Source of the DNA: Fusibacter paucivorans
GTDB lineage: Bacteria; Bacillota; Clostridia; Peptostreptococcales; Acidaminobacteraceae
DNA: 64,000 bases
NCBI RefSeq assembly: GCF_018390735.1
Contig: NZ_JAHBCL010000014.1
Coordinates: 1 to 64,000, forward strand
Reading direction: 5' to 3'
Below, piece after piece: positions 55,699-63,968 of the stretch; positions within the stretch are counted from its first letter, which is position 1; every line of letters starts with the position of its first letter. A program made the position numbers and the translations under genes. A model generated the notes under the pieces. The model was not told the DNA's origin and did no database searches. It saw only the letters and a program-made list of their open reading frames with translations.

Positions 55699-56236
55699 GT
55701 ACTCCCTCTAATTTTTTAATCTGTTTATGAATAGAGTACGCGATCAGTCCACCGATCCCGCCGGACAACGTTGCCCATGAGAGACTCATCAGTAGTGGTA
55801 TAAGCGGCAGCCTGAAAAAGACCAGGTTAGACAGGTAAGTCCCTGCCAGATTTGCAATAATCCCTGCGAGGAAAAAATCGCCGATCGTTTCCCAACGGCG
55901 GCGAATAATGAAAAAGACAGCATCAATGGCAAATCCCGGAAGTGTATACGTTATCACACTCACGATGCCATGACTGCCAAAAGCACCCGTAACAATCACG
56001 ATGAGCGCTTGTGTAAACGCCGTCATCGTCGCTGTCCCTCTTTTTCCGACAAGCCCGGCAGCCAGGGCAATCCAAAACATATAGAGTCCCCCGGCTACGG
56101 CACCTCCCGGTATAAAGAGCGGGCCGGTAATCATATGTGCGATGGGGACGACAATTGGCTTAGCAGCAATGCCAAGCGTCGCCATCAACGCAATAAGAAT
56201 TAAATCATATACCCTGAAATATTTTAGTAATCGCAT
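55685..56236 (-). CDS. ECF transporter S-component, substrate unknown
   Basis: A 183-residue hydrophobic protein with six helices; the N-terminal MRLLKYFRVYDLILIALMATLG and the loop HMITGPLFIPGG are like S-components of ECF vitamin transporters (YkoE-like). It determines the ligand in the transporter. In most ECF systems the S-component is close to EcfAAT, as here. A molybdopterin- or flavin-like compound is suggested only by the neighbours. It overlaps the phosphodiesterase gene by 14 nt. Confidence 0.8.
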   Translation of the reverse strand: MRLLKYFRVYDLILIALMATLGIAAKPIVVPIAHMITGPLFIPGGAVAGGLYMFWIALAAGLVGKRGTATMTAFTQALIVIVTGAFGSHGIVSVITYTLPGFAIDAVFFIIRRRWETIGDFFLAGIIANLAGTYLSNLVFFRLPLIPLLMSLSWATLSGGIGGLIAYSIHKQIKKLEGVHDET

Positions 56237-56267
56237 ACTTCTTACCTACCACCCAGATTTAATGACT

Positions 56268-57902
56268 TTATTTCACGGTAATTTTCACAACACCTTTGAC
56301 CCATGTTGTTGAAAACTCGGTGTTTTGCACAAGCTGTACAAGATTGTCCGCTTTAACCGGTTCACCGTTTTTAATGACCGCCAAAATTGTATCCTCATCG
56401 ATTTGATCTTTTGGCAGTTCGACTTCATAACCGTCACCAGCTGTGATGACAAGTGCACTGAAATCCTCAACATGTAAAAATTCGAGCATTTCTAAAACAC
56501 GATAGCCTTCCCAGTCATTTGGTTTTTTCTCATCATTCTTTGTATGCTCCGTATGAAGGCTGATAAGCGTCAACTTACGCGCCGCTTTTTCACTGGTCAG
56601 ATCAAACGAACCATCGCTTAAGCCGTCAAATGTCACCGTCCATTCCGGCAGTTCAACTGCTGCATCGCCATCAGTGCCCTCTGTACTGACGTTTGCCGTG
56701 TCAGTCGTCTCCGATACATCTGCTGCCTCCATCGTTGCTTCACCCGCCACAGCTTCAATAGTCAATAAATGCTTAACATTGTATTTTTTAGGCATACTCT
56801 CATCAAATTTCGCTGCCGCCGTACCGTCATCAGATAATCTGAGAATACCACTCGCCAGCTCTTCTTTTGTGATTTCAACTTCGTATCCTGTGTTATCAGA
56901 AAATTTGAACAGATCGCCTTCAATCCCCGCCGCTGTTAAAGCGTCAATAAGCTTAATCCCTTCAACGTCACCCACCGTACCGTTCATTTGACCATACGCA
57001 AGCGCTGAACCTACTGATATAAAAGTTGTATCGCCAACGCCCAGTGTCATTACCGATTTGACATTCATGCCCTTTGGCAGGTCTTTGCCAGTAAACAGCG
57101 GTGCATCTTCACCAGTTATTTTCAAATAACCGTTGTAAACCACGTCATAATCTTCGGACTTTTCAAAACCGTCATTCGCTTTAAACGCCGGGTTTCCTTT
57201 GCCTTCCGATACATAGGCATCGACGAGATCTGACATTAAAACAGATTTATCTTCACTTTCATAATAGGTGAACGGCTCCGTTTCAATGCCGCTGGCATAT
57301 GCCGTTTCCAGCATTACCATTCTTGCCGGAACGCTTTCCATCGCTTCAACACCTTCGCTGATTGCAGCAATTTCAACGAGATTAGAAACATAATACATGC
57401 TTCGAACATCATCAATAGCGGCACGCAGCGGCATTTCTTTCTCTTCCAGTGCCGCACCGTCAAATTCATAGGCGAGCACGATGTCCTTATTGTTTAATAG
57501 ATCAGCGGTAACATCAATGGCATAACCATCGCCTGCAATCAATCGAATGGTACTAAAATCTTTTTGTGACATGCCGTGTTCGGCTAAAATTGTTTCCAAC
57601 AGAACACCTTTAACGGTGTTATCTGCTTCTTCACCACTTGAAGAGACACTGTGAACCGATGTTTCAACAAAAGGCATCGCGTAGATATCGTCATAAGCGA
57701 CTTCAAATGGTTCCGCCATTCCGGTAAATTTTAAACTGCCCTCGTAATGAAGTGATACCCCTTCTGTCGTCTGTTCAGCCGCCGCAGGAGCCGAGGTTGT
57801 TTCAGCAGTTTTAGCGGTTTGGCTGTCTGCTGATTGGCATCCTGTCATCAGCATGGCACATGTCATTAATAAAACTAATATCCTTCTAAATTGTTTCGTC
57901 AT
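56268..57902 (-). CDS. Lipoprotein with three molybdopterin-oxidoreductase-like domains
   Basis: A 544-residue lipoprotein (lipobox MTGC, Cys22). Three copies of the Oxidored_molyb-like fold are visible: ~50-200 (VKGVLLETILAEHG, IAGDGYAIDV), ~255-400 (IKLIDALTAAGIEG), and ~425-544 (VLEMLEFLHVEDF, ITAGDGYEVEL). As in the related genes, no catalytic Cys is present. The end of the gene is 31 nt before the ECF-S gene; its start overlaps the FMN-binding gene by 17 nt. Ribosome site GGGGAGA. Confidence 0.82.
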   Translation of the reverse strand: MTKQFRRILVLLMTCAMLMTGCQSADSQTAKTAETTSAPAAAEQTTEGVSLHYEGSLKFTGMAEPFEVAYDDIYAMPFVETSVHSVSSSGEEADNTVKGVLLETILAEHGMSQKDFSTIRLIAGDGYAIDVTADLLNNKDIVLAYEFDGAALEEKEMPLRAAIDDVRSMYYVSNLVEIAAISEGVEAMESVPARMVMLETAYASGIETEPFTYYESEDKSVLMSDLVDAYVSEGKGNPAFKANDGFEKSEDYDVVYNGYLKITGEDAPLFTGKDLPKGMNVKSVMTLGVGDTTFISVGSALAYGQMNGTVGDVEGIKLIDALTAAGIEGDLFKFSDNTGYEVEITKEELASGILRLSDDGTAAAKFDESMPKKYNVKHLLTIEAVAGEATMEAADVSETTDTANVSTEGTDGDAAVELPEWTVTFDGLSDGSFDLTSEKAARKLTLISLHTEHTKNDEKKPNDWEGYRVLEMLEFLHVEDFSALVITAGDGYEVELPKDQIDEDTILAVIKNGEPVKADNLVQLVQNTEFSTTWVKGVVKITVK

Positions 57903-58467
57903 TTTTTATATCTCCCCTCTTGTCAATGCAGCGATTGACTGCTTTAACCGCTGCTTTACTCGTTTGCGTAGCACCTGTGATTGCAACGACTTCATTTTCA
58001 TTTTTCTTTCGATACCGAACCACTTTAAGCTTTTCCTCTGTCGACAGCAAAAGCCGGTCCAAGAACCACGTTTCTGTCACGTAACCGCCATAATCTGCTG
58101 TTTCCTGATTAGAAAGTACATCAACGTGTTCAATGGCGTCTTCTCCCACTTCGATGAAAAAAAGGATTTCGGATTCATAACCCATTTCAGTTACTAAAAA
58201 ACCATATCGCCCCTCTGCCAGTTTATACACTCGATGTACTTTCGCATCTTCAAATGCAGGCAGTCTCTCTTCATATTGCTGGTCATATTCTAAAAATATT
58301 GGTGTAAAAACAGAAGGTTCTTCCGGTGCGCTCGATGGATTATTTCCATATTTTCCCACAACAAAAAAGAGCAAGGCTAGGATACATAGAAATGTATACA
58401 GCCCTGCTCCTTTGCCCAAGTTTTTTATAATCTTATCAACCCCAATCTTTATTACAATCCCTGTCAA
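57886..58467 (-). CDS. FMN-binding domain protein, membrane-anchored
   Basis: A 193-residue protein with one N-terminal transmembrane segment (about residues 21-37; TFLCILALLFFVVGKYG) and a C-terminal FMN-binding (RnfG/NqrC-type) domain. The covalent-flavin motif TGATQTS is present with Thr167 as the likely attachment site. No ApbE-type flavin transferase is seen in the window, though one could lie elsewhere. TTG 58467 is the only apparent start, and its ribosome site is weak, so the exact start is uncertain. First gene of the operon, with a promoter before it. Confidence 0.82.
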   Translation of the reverse strand: MTGIVIKIGVDKIIKNLGKGAGLYTFLCILALLFFVVGKYGNNPSSAPEEPSVFTPIFLEYDQQYEERLPAFEDAKVHRVYKLAEGRYGFLVTEMGYESEILFFIEVGEDAIEHVDVLSNQETADYGGYVTETWFLDRLLLSTEEKLKVVRYRKKNENEVVAITGATQTSKAAVKAVNRCIDKRGDIKNDETI

Positions 58468-58508
58468 ATCATTTTATTCCCAGATTATCATGACATTCGA
58501 CGGATTGC

Positions 58509-58538
58509 AGTATATGTATTCATACACTTGTCATGCAA
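58509..58538 (-). promoter_or_regulatory. Promoter of the FMN/ECF/MobB operon
   Basis: On the minus strand TTGCAT (58538-58533) and TATACT (58514-58509), spacer 18 nt. The -35 overlaps CACTTG-N5-CAAGTG (58525-58541), a possible operator. Confidence 0.45.
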
Positions 58539-58765
58539 GTGCTATTGATCATTTTATTTAGTATACACTTTCAGTATATAAATTTCAACACTCTCCCATT
58601 TGATACCGTTCCCATGCAATTGTACTTGCATTTTGCATGAACAGCCATGCAGCGCTATTCCCTGCACCTTCTTTGATGACGCATTTCTCAATAGCTTTAA
58701 TGTTACATTCATCTCTCAGCTTTTCAATAGATCCAAAGCATATTCTAGCTTTGTAGGCATCAAAA

Positions 58766-58794
58766 TAAGATGTCCTTTTCAAAAGGACATCTTA
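58766..58794 (-). terminator. Hairpin downstream of the PanB-like operon
   Basis: Perfect 14-bp inverted repeat TAAGATGTCCTTTT / AAAAGGACATCTTA with a single-base centre, followed on the minus strand by TTTTG. It ends the unit that begins with the SDR gene. Confidence 0.7.
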
Positions 58795-58870
58795 AATTTA
58801 ATACTGTCATCACTTTCACGCGATACAATTTGATATCTGCTTCAAACGTAAAAGCGGTTGTTCAATCATT

Positions 58871-59761
58871 TTATTTTACTTTTTCAAGTGCATTCAAGAA
58901 TTTTTCGAGTTCACTTTCTTCCATGTGAAAACCGTGTTTGTCTTCAGGATACGCACCTGTGCGAACATCATTTGCCCAAGCGCCATAAGCCGATGCAGAC
59001 CACTTGAAGAAATCGCCATAAACTTTAGCATGAGAAGCGAGTGAAGGCATCATATTGAATGTATCGAAGTCAACCATTTCACAACCGTCAGCAGCGCCGC
59101 CGGCTGCGATTGAAATAACCGGCACACGCAACTTTTTCGCAATGGCATTTGTCACTTCAATTGGCGTTAATTCAATCGTCATCGCCATCATGCCGCATTC
59201 TTGGTATTCATATGCCATACGGAAAATTTTCATTGCATCTTCAGCTGTTTTGCCAAGGCGCTTGTAGCCGCCGTGTCTGCTTGTTTGCCATCCTGAAAGC
59301 GCACCGACATGACCAAATACCACGAGATGATTGTCTGCCATATATTGGAGCGTTTCGTTATTGATACCCATTGGCAATAATGAATCAGCGCCTTCCGCCA
59401 TATACATTGAACCGTATTCGAGTGCTTTTTCTTTTGATGCAAATGTTGGTGTCTGCATATAGAAGTTAATATGAATGTATTTTGCCGCATTTCTAACCGT
59501 GCGAATCCACCATGGTGCATGTTCGATAGACATTAATGTATTTTCAGCTGGTACAGTCAAACGGCAAATATCACAGCCAGCCATTTCCGCTGCCATTGTA
59601 AAAAACTGATCTCTATTGGCAGGACACATCTGAACAATCGGCGTTCCTTCATCTTTACATTTTTGAAGATATGCGATTGATTTACGGCCTTTTACCATCT
59701 TTGACGATTTAACTTTTTTGTCCTCCGAATTAATTTGAACATCTTTTTTTTCTTCAGCCAT
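58871..59761 (-). CDS. PanB-like protein with lost catalytic residues
   Basis: A 296-residue TIM-barrel protein related to ketopantoate hydroxymethyltransferase (PanB): the segments GHVGAL..., GGYKRLGKTAEDA, IELTPIE and the end GAYPEDKHGFHM match the family. However, the metal ligand Asp residues of PanB (in VGDSLG and ADLPF) are replaced here (RLTVPAENT, FYMQTPTF), and the Lys (KIEGG) is lost. So ketopantoate synthesis is unlikely; a related aldol- or lyase-type reaction, or a non-catalytic role, is more probable. Last gene in the unit with the trigger-factor-like and SDR genes; 156 nt gap before it. Confidence 0.8.
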   Translation of the reverse strand: MAEEKKDVQINSEDKKVKSSKMVKGRKSIAYLQKCKDEGTPIVQMCPANRDQFFTMAAEMAGCDICRLTVPAENTLMSIEHAPWWIRTVRNAAKYIHINFYMQTPTFASKEKALEYGSMYMAEGADSLLPMGINNETLQYMADNHLVVFGHVGALSGWQTSRHGGYKRLGKTAEDAMKIFRMAYEYQECGMMAMTIELTPIEVTNAIAKKLRVPVISIAAGGAADGCEMVDFDTFNMMPSLASHAKVYGDFFKWSASAYGAWANDVRTGAYPEDKHGFHMEESELEKFLNALEKVK

Positions 59762-59917
59762 GATTTATCTCCTTTTCAATCAATAGATTATTGGGCGCTT
59801 CTTGTTGCGCCTTAAAGACTTTTCCGTAGAACCTGTGCATTTATTTGCTGAAAGCTCTTTTCTGACGGCAAATCGCTAATATTTTATAAGCATTTCATAA
59901 ACAGAACGATATCATCA

Positions 59918-60427
59918 TTACATCTGGATCACAGCGTTATCATAGATAAAATCAAGCGCTTTGCGGATTAACAAATCATTTCTTAACGACTCTAAATTTT
60001 CACCAAGAAAATCTTTGACCATTTCAATGCTGATCTGTTCGCGTGTAGCAATTACCTGCGCCTCTGCTTCCAGTTCATCTATTGTAACTTCAAAACGCTC
60101 TGCATCAATAATTCCTCTCAGAATAACTTCCGTCTTCAAGTACTTGCACGCCTCTTCTTTTAACTCGGCCATATCTTCTTCCCGAGGATAGAAATAGTCA
60201 AAATCACAAGTACCTGCCAAGCTTTCGTACTTCATTTGATGCTGCCTTTCCATCGCCATTCGCGACGCCTCTTCATCAATGACATTCTGTGGTATGTCAA
60301 TATCATTTGCATCGAGAATCTTATCGAGTATTGCATCCCTTATTTGTATTTCAGCTTTTTTTTCAGATACCGCGTTTTTCATTCGCGTCACTTCAACACC
60401 TTTGTAATGCTTAACGACTATTCCCAT
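59918..60427 (-). CDS. Orphan trigger-factor C-domain protein
   Basis: A 169-residue protein with the sequence pattern of the trigger factor C-terminal (chaperone arm) domain, for example IPQNVIDEEASRMAMERQHQMK. The N-terminal ribosome-binding and the PPIase domains are missing. It may act as a specialised chaperone for a protein of the same operon. ATG 60427 chosen (GGAGG 13 nt upstream); the longer frame begins 60460. It is 36 nt behind the SDR gene. Confidence 0.78.
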   Translation of the reverse strand: MGIVVKHYKGVEVTRMKNAVSEKKAEIQIRDAILDKILDANDIDIPQNVIDEEASRMAMERQHQMKYESLAGTCDFDYFYPREEDMAELKEEACKYLKTEVILRGIIDAERFEVTIDELEAEAQVIATREQISIEMVKDFLGENLESLRNDLLIRKALDFIYDNAVIQM

Positions 60428-60463
60428 TGCAGTTGCTTTTCCTCCATCCATTAATATCAATGC

Positions 60464-61294
60464 TTAGCCTAAGCAGATTCCACCATCAATTCTCAGTACC
60501 GCCGAGTTCATGAACGCCGACTCATCACTTGCCAAATAGACAGCACCGCCAGCGATATGTTTGGCATCAGCAGAAACATACTGATCTGTCACCCAGTCAC
60601 CCGATAAAATCCAGTCACGACCGCTCTTATTGTAGCCAGAACCCCTATGGATAGCAGCCCCTTTATTCTGCATTGCTTTTGGCCCCCATGCAGGATCCAT
60701 GCAAATAGCCGTCATGTATGGCCCCGGTTGAATCGTATTGACGCGAATACCGTTTCGCCCATACTCAAAAGCCAGACACTGCGCCAGTGATTGCGCGCCG
60801 CCTTTGGATGCAATATAAGCGACCCCAGATGTACTGCCTTGAATCGCACCATTTGATGTGACTAAAATCATGCTCGCTTTAATTTCATTTGGCAGAAAAT
60901 ATTTAAGGCAAGCACGTGAAATTTTCATCGTACCCGTTAGATTATTGGCGATGACATAATCCCAGTCTTCGTCTAATACTTCTTCGCCGGTCGCAAAATA
61001 ATCCATCACACCGGCAAAATGCGTCAATACGTTAAGCGATCCGTAGGTACTGACCGCGATATCCACCGCTTTGTCACAGTCGGCATTAACCGTTATATCT
61101 CCAGTAAACGTAACCAAGTTATCAGAAAATCCCTTCTCCTCAACTTCCTTTTCCAATGCCTCCAACCGATCTTTCTTGTTGTCCATTGCAACGACTTTGC
61201 AATGCTCTTCGAGATATGCAAACGTCGTCGCTTTACCCATTCCTGCACCGGCACCTGTAACAATTGCAATTTTTCCGTCTAATCTGTTAGCCAT
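60464..61294 (-). CDS. Short-chain dehydrogenase/reductase (SDR)
   Basis: A 276-residue NAD(P)-dependent oxidoreductase. TGAGAGMGKA dinucleotide motif, NNLTG (NAG-like) motif, active site Ser in VTSNGAIQ, and YIASKGG (Tyr-x3-Lys). An insertion of ~30 residues (~205-240) near the substrate loop sets it apart from short SDRs. First gene of the unit with the trigger-factor-like and PanB-like genes; a LuxR regulator lies upstream in the same direction. Substrate unknown. Confidence 0.92.
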   Translation of the reverse strand: MANRLDGKIAIVTGAGAGMGKATTFAYLEEHCKVVAMDNKKDRLEALEKEVEEKGFSDNLVTFTGDITVNADCDKAVDIAVSTYGSLNVLTHFAGVMDYFATGEEVLDEDWDYVIANNLTGTMKISRACLKYFLPNEIKASMILVTSNGAIQGSTSGVAYIASKGGAQSLAQCLAFEYGRNGIRVNTIQPGPYMTAICMDPAWGPKAMQNKGAAIHRGSGYNKSGRDWILSGDWVTDQYVSADAKHIAGGAVYLASDESAFMNSAVLRIDGGICLG

Positions 61295-61859
61295 AAAACA
61301 ACACTCCCTTCTTAAAATTATAACCGCTTAAATTGAAGATCATATATCGGTAATACTGCCACCCTTTGTAATAGCAATCCACAAAACCTTTTCTAAACAC
61401 CAGCCTATGCCATGACGAATTTTTATCGCGACTAGCCTTGATCTCCCCAAGGCAATTGAAGCCTTTTTCATCGTATCCCATACATCTATTGCTGCCAAAA
61501 CGCATCTTGCGCTATTGGTTTTCCCTATTTTGTCGTTATTTTCTAAAGTACAGGTTTCTATACATTCATTATAAAATTTATTAATTTTACTGAAAATAGT
61601 AAGAACTATGTATTTATTTTCAAAACGACTTAGGTCAACTTCCATCAAATACAAAAAGCAAGGGTAACGGTTTTAAGAACCGTCACCCCCAGCAGATGGC
61701 CTTTAAATCAAAAAAAGAATATCAACACAAACAAGTTGTGTGAACATTCTTCTATACCCTAACCATTTTAAATATGTTTTATGCTTATTGGATGCATTTG
61801 CATCATTTAATCTTGATTGCTTTTAAATCAGTTTTGGCAATGCTTCAAAGTGAGCCGTC
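61295..61859. other. Long leader region between the LuxR and SDR genes
   Basis: No gene supported: a 104-residue minus-strand frame (61340-61654) lacks a ribosome site. It contains the terminator of the LuxR gene (61662-61688) and promoter-like TTTTCA-N17-TATAAT around 61560-61600. A 300-nt leader would precede the SDR gene. Confidence 0.45.
61662..61688 (-). terminator. Terminator of the LuxR-family gene
   Basis: GGGTGACGGTT / AACCGTTACCC (one wobble) on the minus strand, followed by TTGCTTTTTG. Confidence 0.8.
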
Positions 61860-62645
61860 CTAAGATTGCTGGTAGATGCCGTCTTTCATTTCAATCAATT
61901 TTAAAATCAATTCCTGACGATTAGACACATCAAGCTTCGTATGGATATTGGCTATATGTTTATACGTCGTCGACAAACTGAGATATAACTTACCACTAAT
62001 CATTCTAGGCGTCATACCATCGCATAACAAACCTGCAATTTCCACTTCACGTTTTGTGAGTACGTCGCGCAGCTTTGCATATTTGTCTTTTTTGCTGATT
62101 TTAGGACCGTTTTCAAGTACTTTCCGATAGAGGTTTTCAATATGAGGCTGAACAATGCTAAGTGTATCAATATCAGAAGCATGGTATTTACTCAGCTTTG
62201 TGCGTTCAAGTGTAAAGACAATACAGGAATAATCGTTTACATCGTGCAACATCATCCCCACGCTGTGTTTAATGCCTTGTGGGCGTATAAAGTCTGTAAT
62301 AAACTCATTGGGTTTGCTCTCCGTCCAGTCGCGCGATTTTACTTTTATTTTAGAACTACTGCCATCATTTAATTTTTCCAATAATGAGTAGTTCCCTTGT
62401 TCCAACTTGGAATAATAATCAAAATAGCGCTCTATCCAGCCCTCATCTGCACCCATTATGGTGGCATCATTTAATTTTCCATTAGAATCCACATAAAAAA
62501 CACTAAATCGATCGTAAGGAATCAATGTATGTAATTTTTGAATAACCTGCATGGAAAAATTTTTTGAATCTGACAAGGACTCTATATAGAGTAAAAAATC
62601 ATTTATTTTCATCCAAGGTAACTGTTGGGGATAATTCATGACCAT
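61860..62645 (-). CDS. LuxR-family transcriptional regulator (GAF-like sensor)
   Basis: A 261-residue regulator. Residues ~20-165 resemble a GAF/autoinducer-type sensor domain, and the C-terminal ~65 residues are a LuxR helix-turn-helix (LTKREVEIAGLLCDGMTPRM, then LYLSLSTTYKHI). It lies upstream of the SDR/trigger-factor/PanB-like genes in the same direction; activation of those genes is the likely role. Start at ATG 62645 or at the internal ATG two codons downstream. Confidence 0.88.
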   Translation of the reverse strand: MVMNYPQQLPWMKINDFLLYIESLSDSKNFSMQVIQKLHTLIPYDRFSVFYVDSNGKLNDATIMGADEGWIERYFDYYSKLEQGNYSLLEKLNDGSSSKIKVKSRDWTESKPNEFITDFIRPQGIKHSVGMMLHDVNDYSCIVFTLERTKLSKYHASDIDTLSIVQPHIENLYRKVLENGPKISKKDKYAKLRDVLTKREVEIAGLLCDGMTPRMISGKLYLSLSTTYKHIANIHTKLDVSNRQELILKLIEMKDGIYQQS

Positions 62646-62900
62646 ATTTCTACTCCATTTCTTTGCGATTTTCGTTAAATAATTGGCTGATTTCTTGAAA
62701 CAATTAATTAATGTTATTATTCGACTGGAAAGATTCTATGTAGTTTTTTGATTGACATAATCAGTTGATTACTATTAATTATAACGAAGTTCCAAACTTA
62801 ATGCAATTGCATAATCGGATGTATCTTATACTTTCACTTACAGCAATTATCTGTATCGACCTTTAAAAAGCTTTAGATCACTCTAAAGAGCACATGCAAA

Positions 62901-62928
62901 ATGCTGTCAGTTATGCAGCTGACAGCAT
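62901..62928. terminator. Hairpin terminator after the thiolase remnant
   Basis: ATGCTGTCAG / CTGACAGCAT, perfect 10-bp stem. On the plus strand TCTTTT follows. It was probably the original end of the thiolase gene whose last part remains at 62962-63030. Confidence 0.7.
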
Positions 62929-62961
62929 TCTTTTAATGAGGAAAATCATAAACTTGAGACA

Positions 62962-63030
62962 CTATTTGATCTTTTCAATCACCATGGCAGTTCCTTGCCC
63001 GCCTCCGATGCATCGTATTGCCAAACCCAT
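62962..63030 (-). pseudogene. 3' remnant of an acetyl-CoA acetyltransferase gene
   Basis: On the minus strand, the last 22 codons spell MGLAIRCIGGGQGTAMVIEKI followed by one Lys and TAG, matching the highly conserved C-terminal end of thiolases (GLATLCIGGGQGTA...). The frame is blocked just upstream. The rest of the gene has been lost, probably when the SDR gene at 63050 came to lie here. Confidence 0.75.
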
Positions 63031-63049
63031 TCTAATGATTCGGCTGTTA

Positions 63050-63925
63050 TTACTGCATTAACTTATGCGTATGCTCCTTTATAAACATTTCCGTTAAAGA
63101 TTTTACGTTTTCAATGGCCGTCTGATCGCAGGTATACTTCCCCGAGTGAATAATTTGACCATGTTCATCAAAATATTTGCCGCTAACATGCATCAAATCC
63201 TGCGCCGTCGCCAAATAGAGATAAGTTTCCGCCATCTGTTCCGGCGTAATCGTTTTTTTAGATTTCAAGCGGTAAACTAATTTTTGAAAGCTCGAAAGAT
63301 TGGGATGTCTGTCCAAGTCCACTTTAACCGCCGTCACTCTAATACAGTTAGCCGTAATGCCAGGCATACTTGAAAGCCAATAGGTAAACATTATCTGTGC
63401 GAGTTTTGATTGATAGTAAGCCTTTGTTACTGAAAAGTGACGCCTTCGAAATTCAGGATCTTCCAAGTTAATGCGCAATCCCGGCATTGCCAGCAACCCC
63501 TTAGACGCAATCGTAATAACGCGACCATCATCACTCTTTTCGACCAGATCCTGAACAAGAGATGTCAAATAAACCGGTCCGATATGATTGGTCATCCAGA
63601 TCGTCTCATGACCTTCTGATGAAAATATGGGTTCTTTTTGAGCAATATCAAATATAGCGGCATTATGAATGAGGACATCAATATGATCGAAATGCGTATG
63701 CAGGTATTCGGCACATTGCTCAATCGAGTGAAAAAGACTTAAATCAATTTGAACGAGTTCAACTGCTTCTGATTGACTTATCTGCTTTATATAGGCCACC
63801 GCTTCTTGACCTCTTGATAAATTTCTGCATCCAATGATAACACGGTAACCTTTACTCGCAATTTGTATTGCCGCGGCTCTGCCGATACCTGCATTCCCAC
63901 CTGTAATAAAACATATTTTCTCCAT
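63050..63925 (-). CDS. Short-chain dehydrogenase/reductase, retinol-dehydrogenase-like
   Basis: A 291-residue SDR. TGGNAGIGRA coenzyme motif, NHIGP (NNAG-like), active-site Ser in ITIASKG, Tyr-x3-Lys in YYQSKLA. This pattern is of the WWOX/retinol dehydrogenase group. ATG 63925 chosen, 7 nt behind GGAGG; the longer frame adds 11 residues. A palindrome 24 nt upstream suggests TetR-type control. Substrate unknown. Confidence 0.9.
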   Translation of the reverse strand: MEKICFITGGNAGIGRAAAIQIASKGYRVIIGCRNLSRGQEAVAYIKQISQSEAVELVQIDLSLFHSIEQCAEYLHTHFDHIDVLIHNAAIFDIAQKEPIFSSEGHETIWMTNHIGPVYLTSLVQDLVEKSDDGRVITIASKGLLAMPGLRINLEDPEFRRRHFSVTKAYYQSKLAQIMFTYWLSSMPGITANCIRVTAVKVDLDRHPNLSSFQKLVYRLKSKKTITPEQMAETYLYLATAQDLMHVSGKYFDEHGQIIHSGKYTCDQTAIENVKSLTEMFIKEHTHKLMQ

Positions 63926-63948
63926 AATATCGCCTCCGTCCATGCAAC

Positions 63949-63968
63949 TATAGACCATGTGGTCTATA
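63949..63968. promoter_or_regulatory. Palindromic operator before the SDR gene
   Basis: TATAGACCA-TG-TGGTCTATA, a perfect 9-bp inverted repeat with a 2-nt centre, directly before the SDR leader. The TAGACCAnnTGGTCTA pattern is like known TetR-family operators. The regulator would be outside the window. Confidence 0.6.

Larger units (their letters stand above)
58468..58870. other. Intergenic region with promoter and a terminator
   Basis: Contains the promoter for the FMN/ECF operon (58509-58538) and the hairpin 58766-58794. A 65-residue minus-strand frame (58585-58782) has no ribosome site, starts in the hairpin, and may be a decayed terminase-like or small gene (weak resemblance only). Confidence 0.5.

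Noticed and set aside
58585-58782. Minus-strand 65-residue frame
   Set aside because: Its only start is a TTG inside a perfect hairpin. The slight similarity to small terminase ends is too weak.
61340-61654. Minus-strand 104-residue frame between the LuxR and SDR genes
   Set aside because: No ribosome site, promoter-like sequences within it, and a competing overlapping frame; probably leader RNA.
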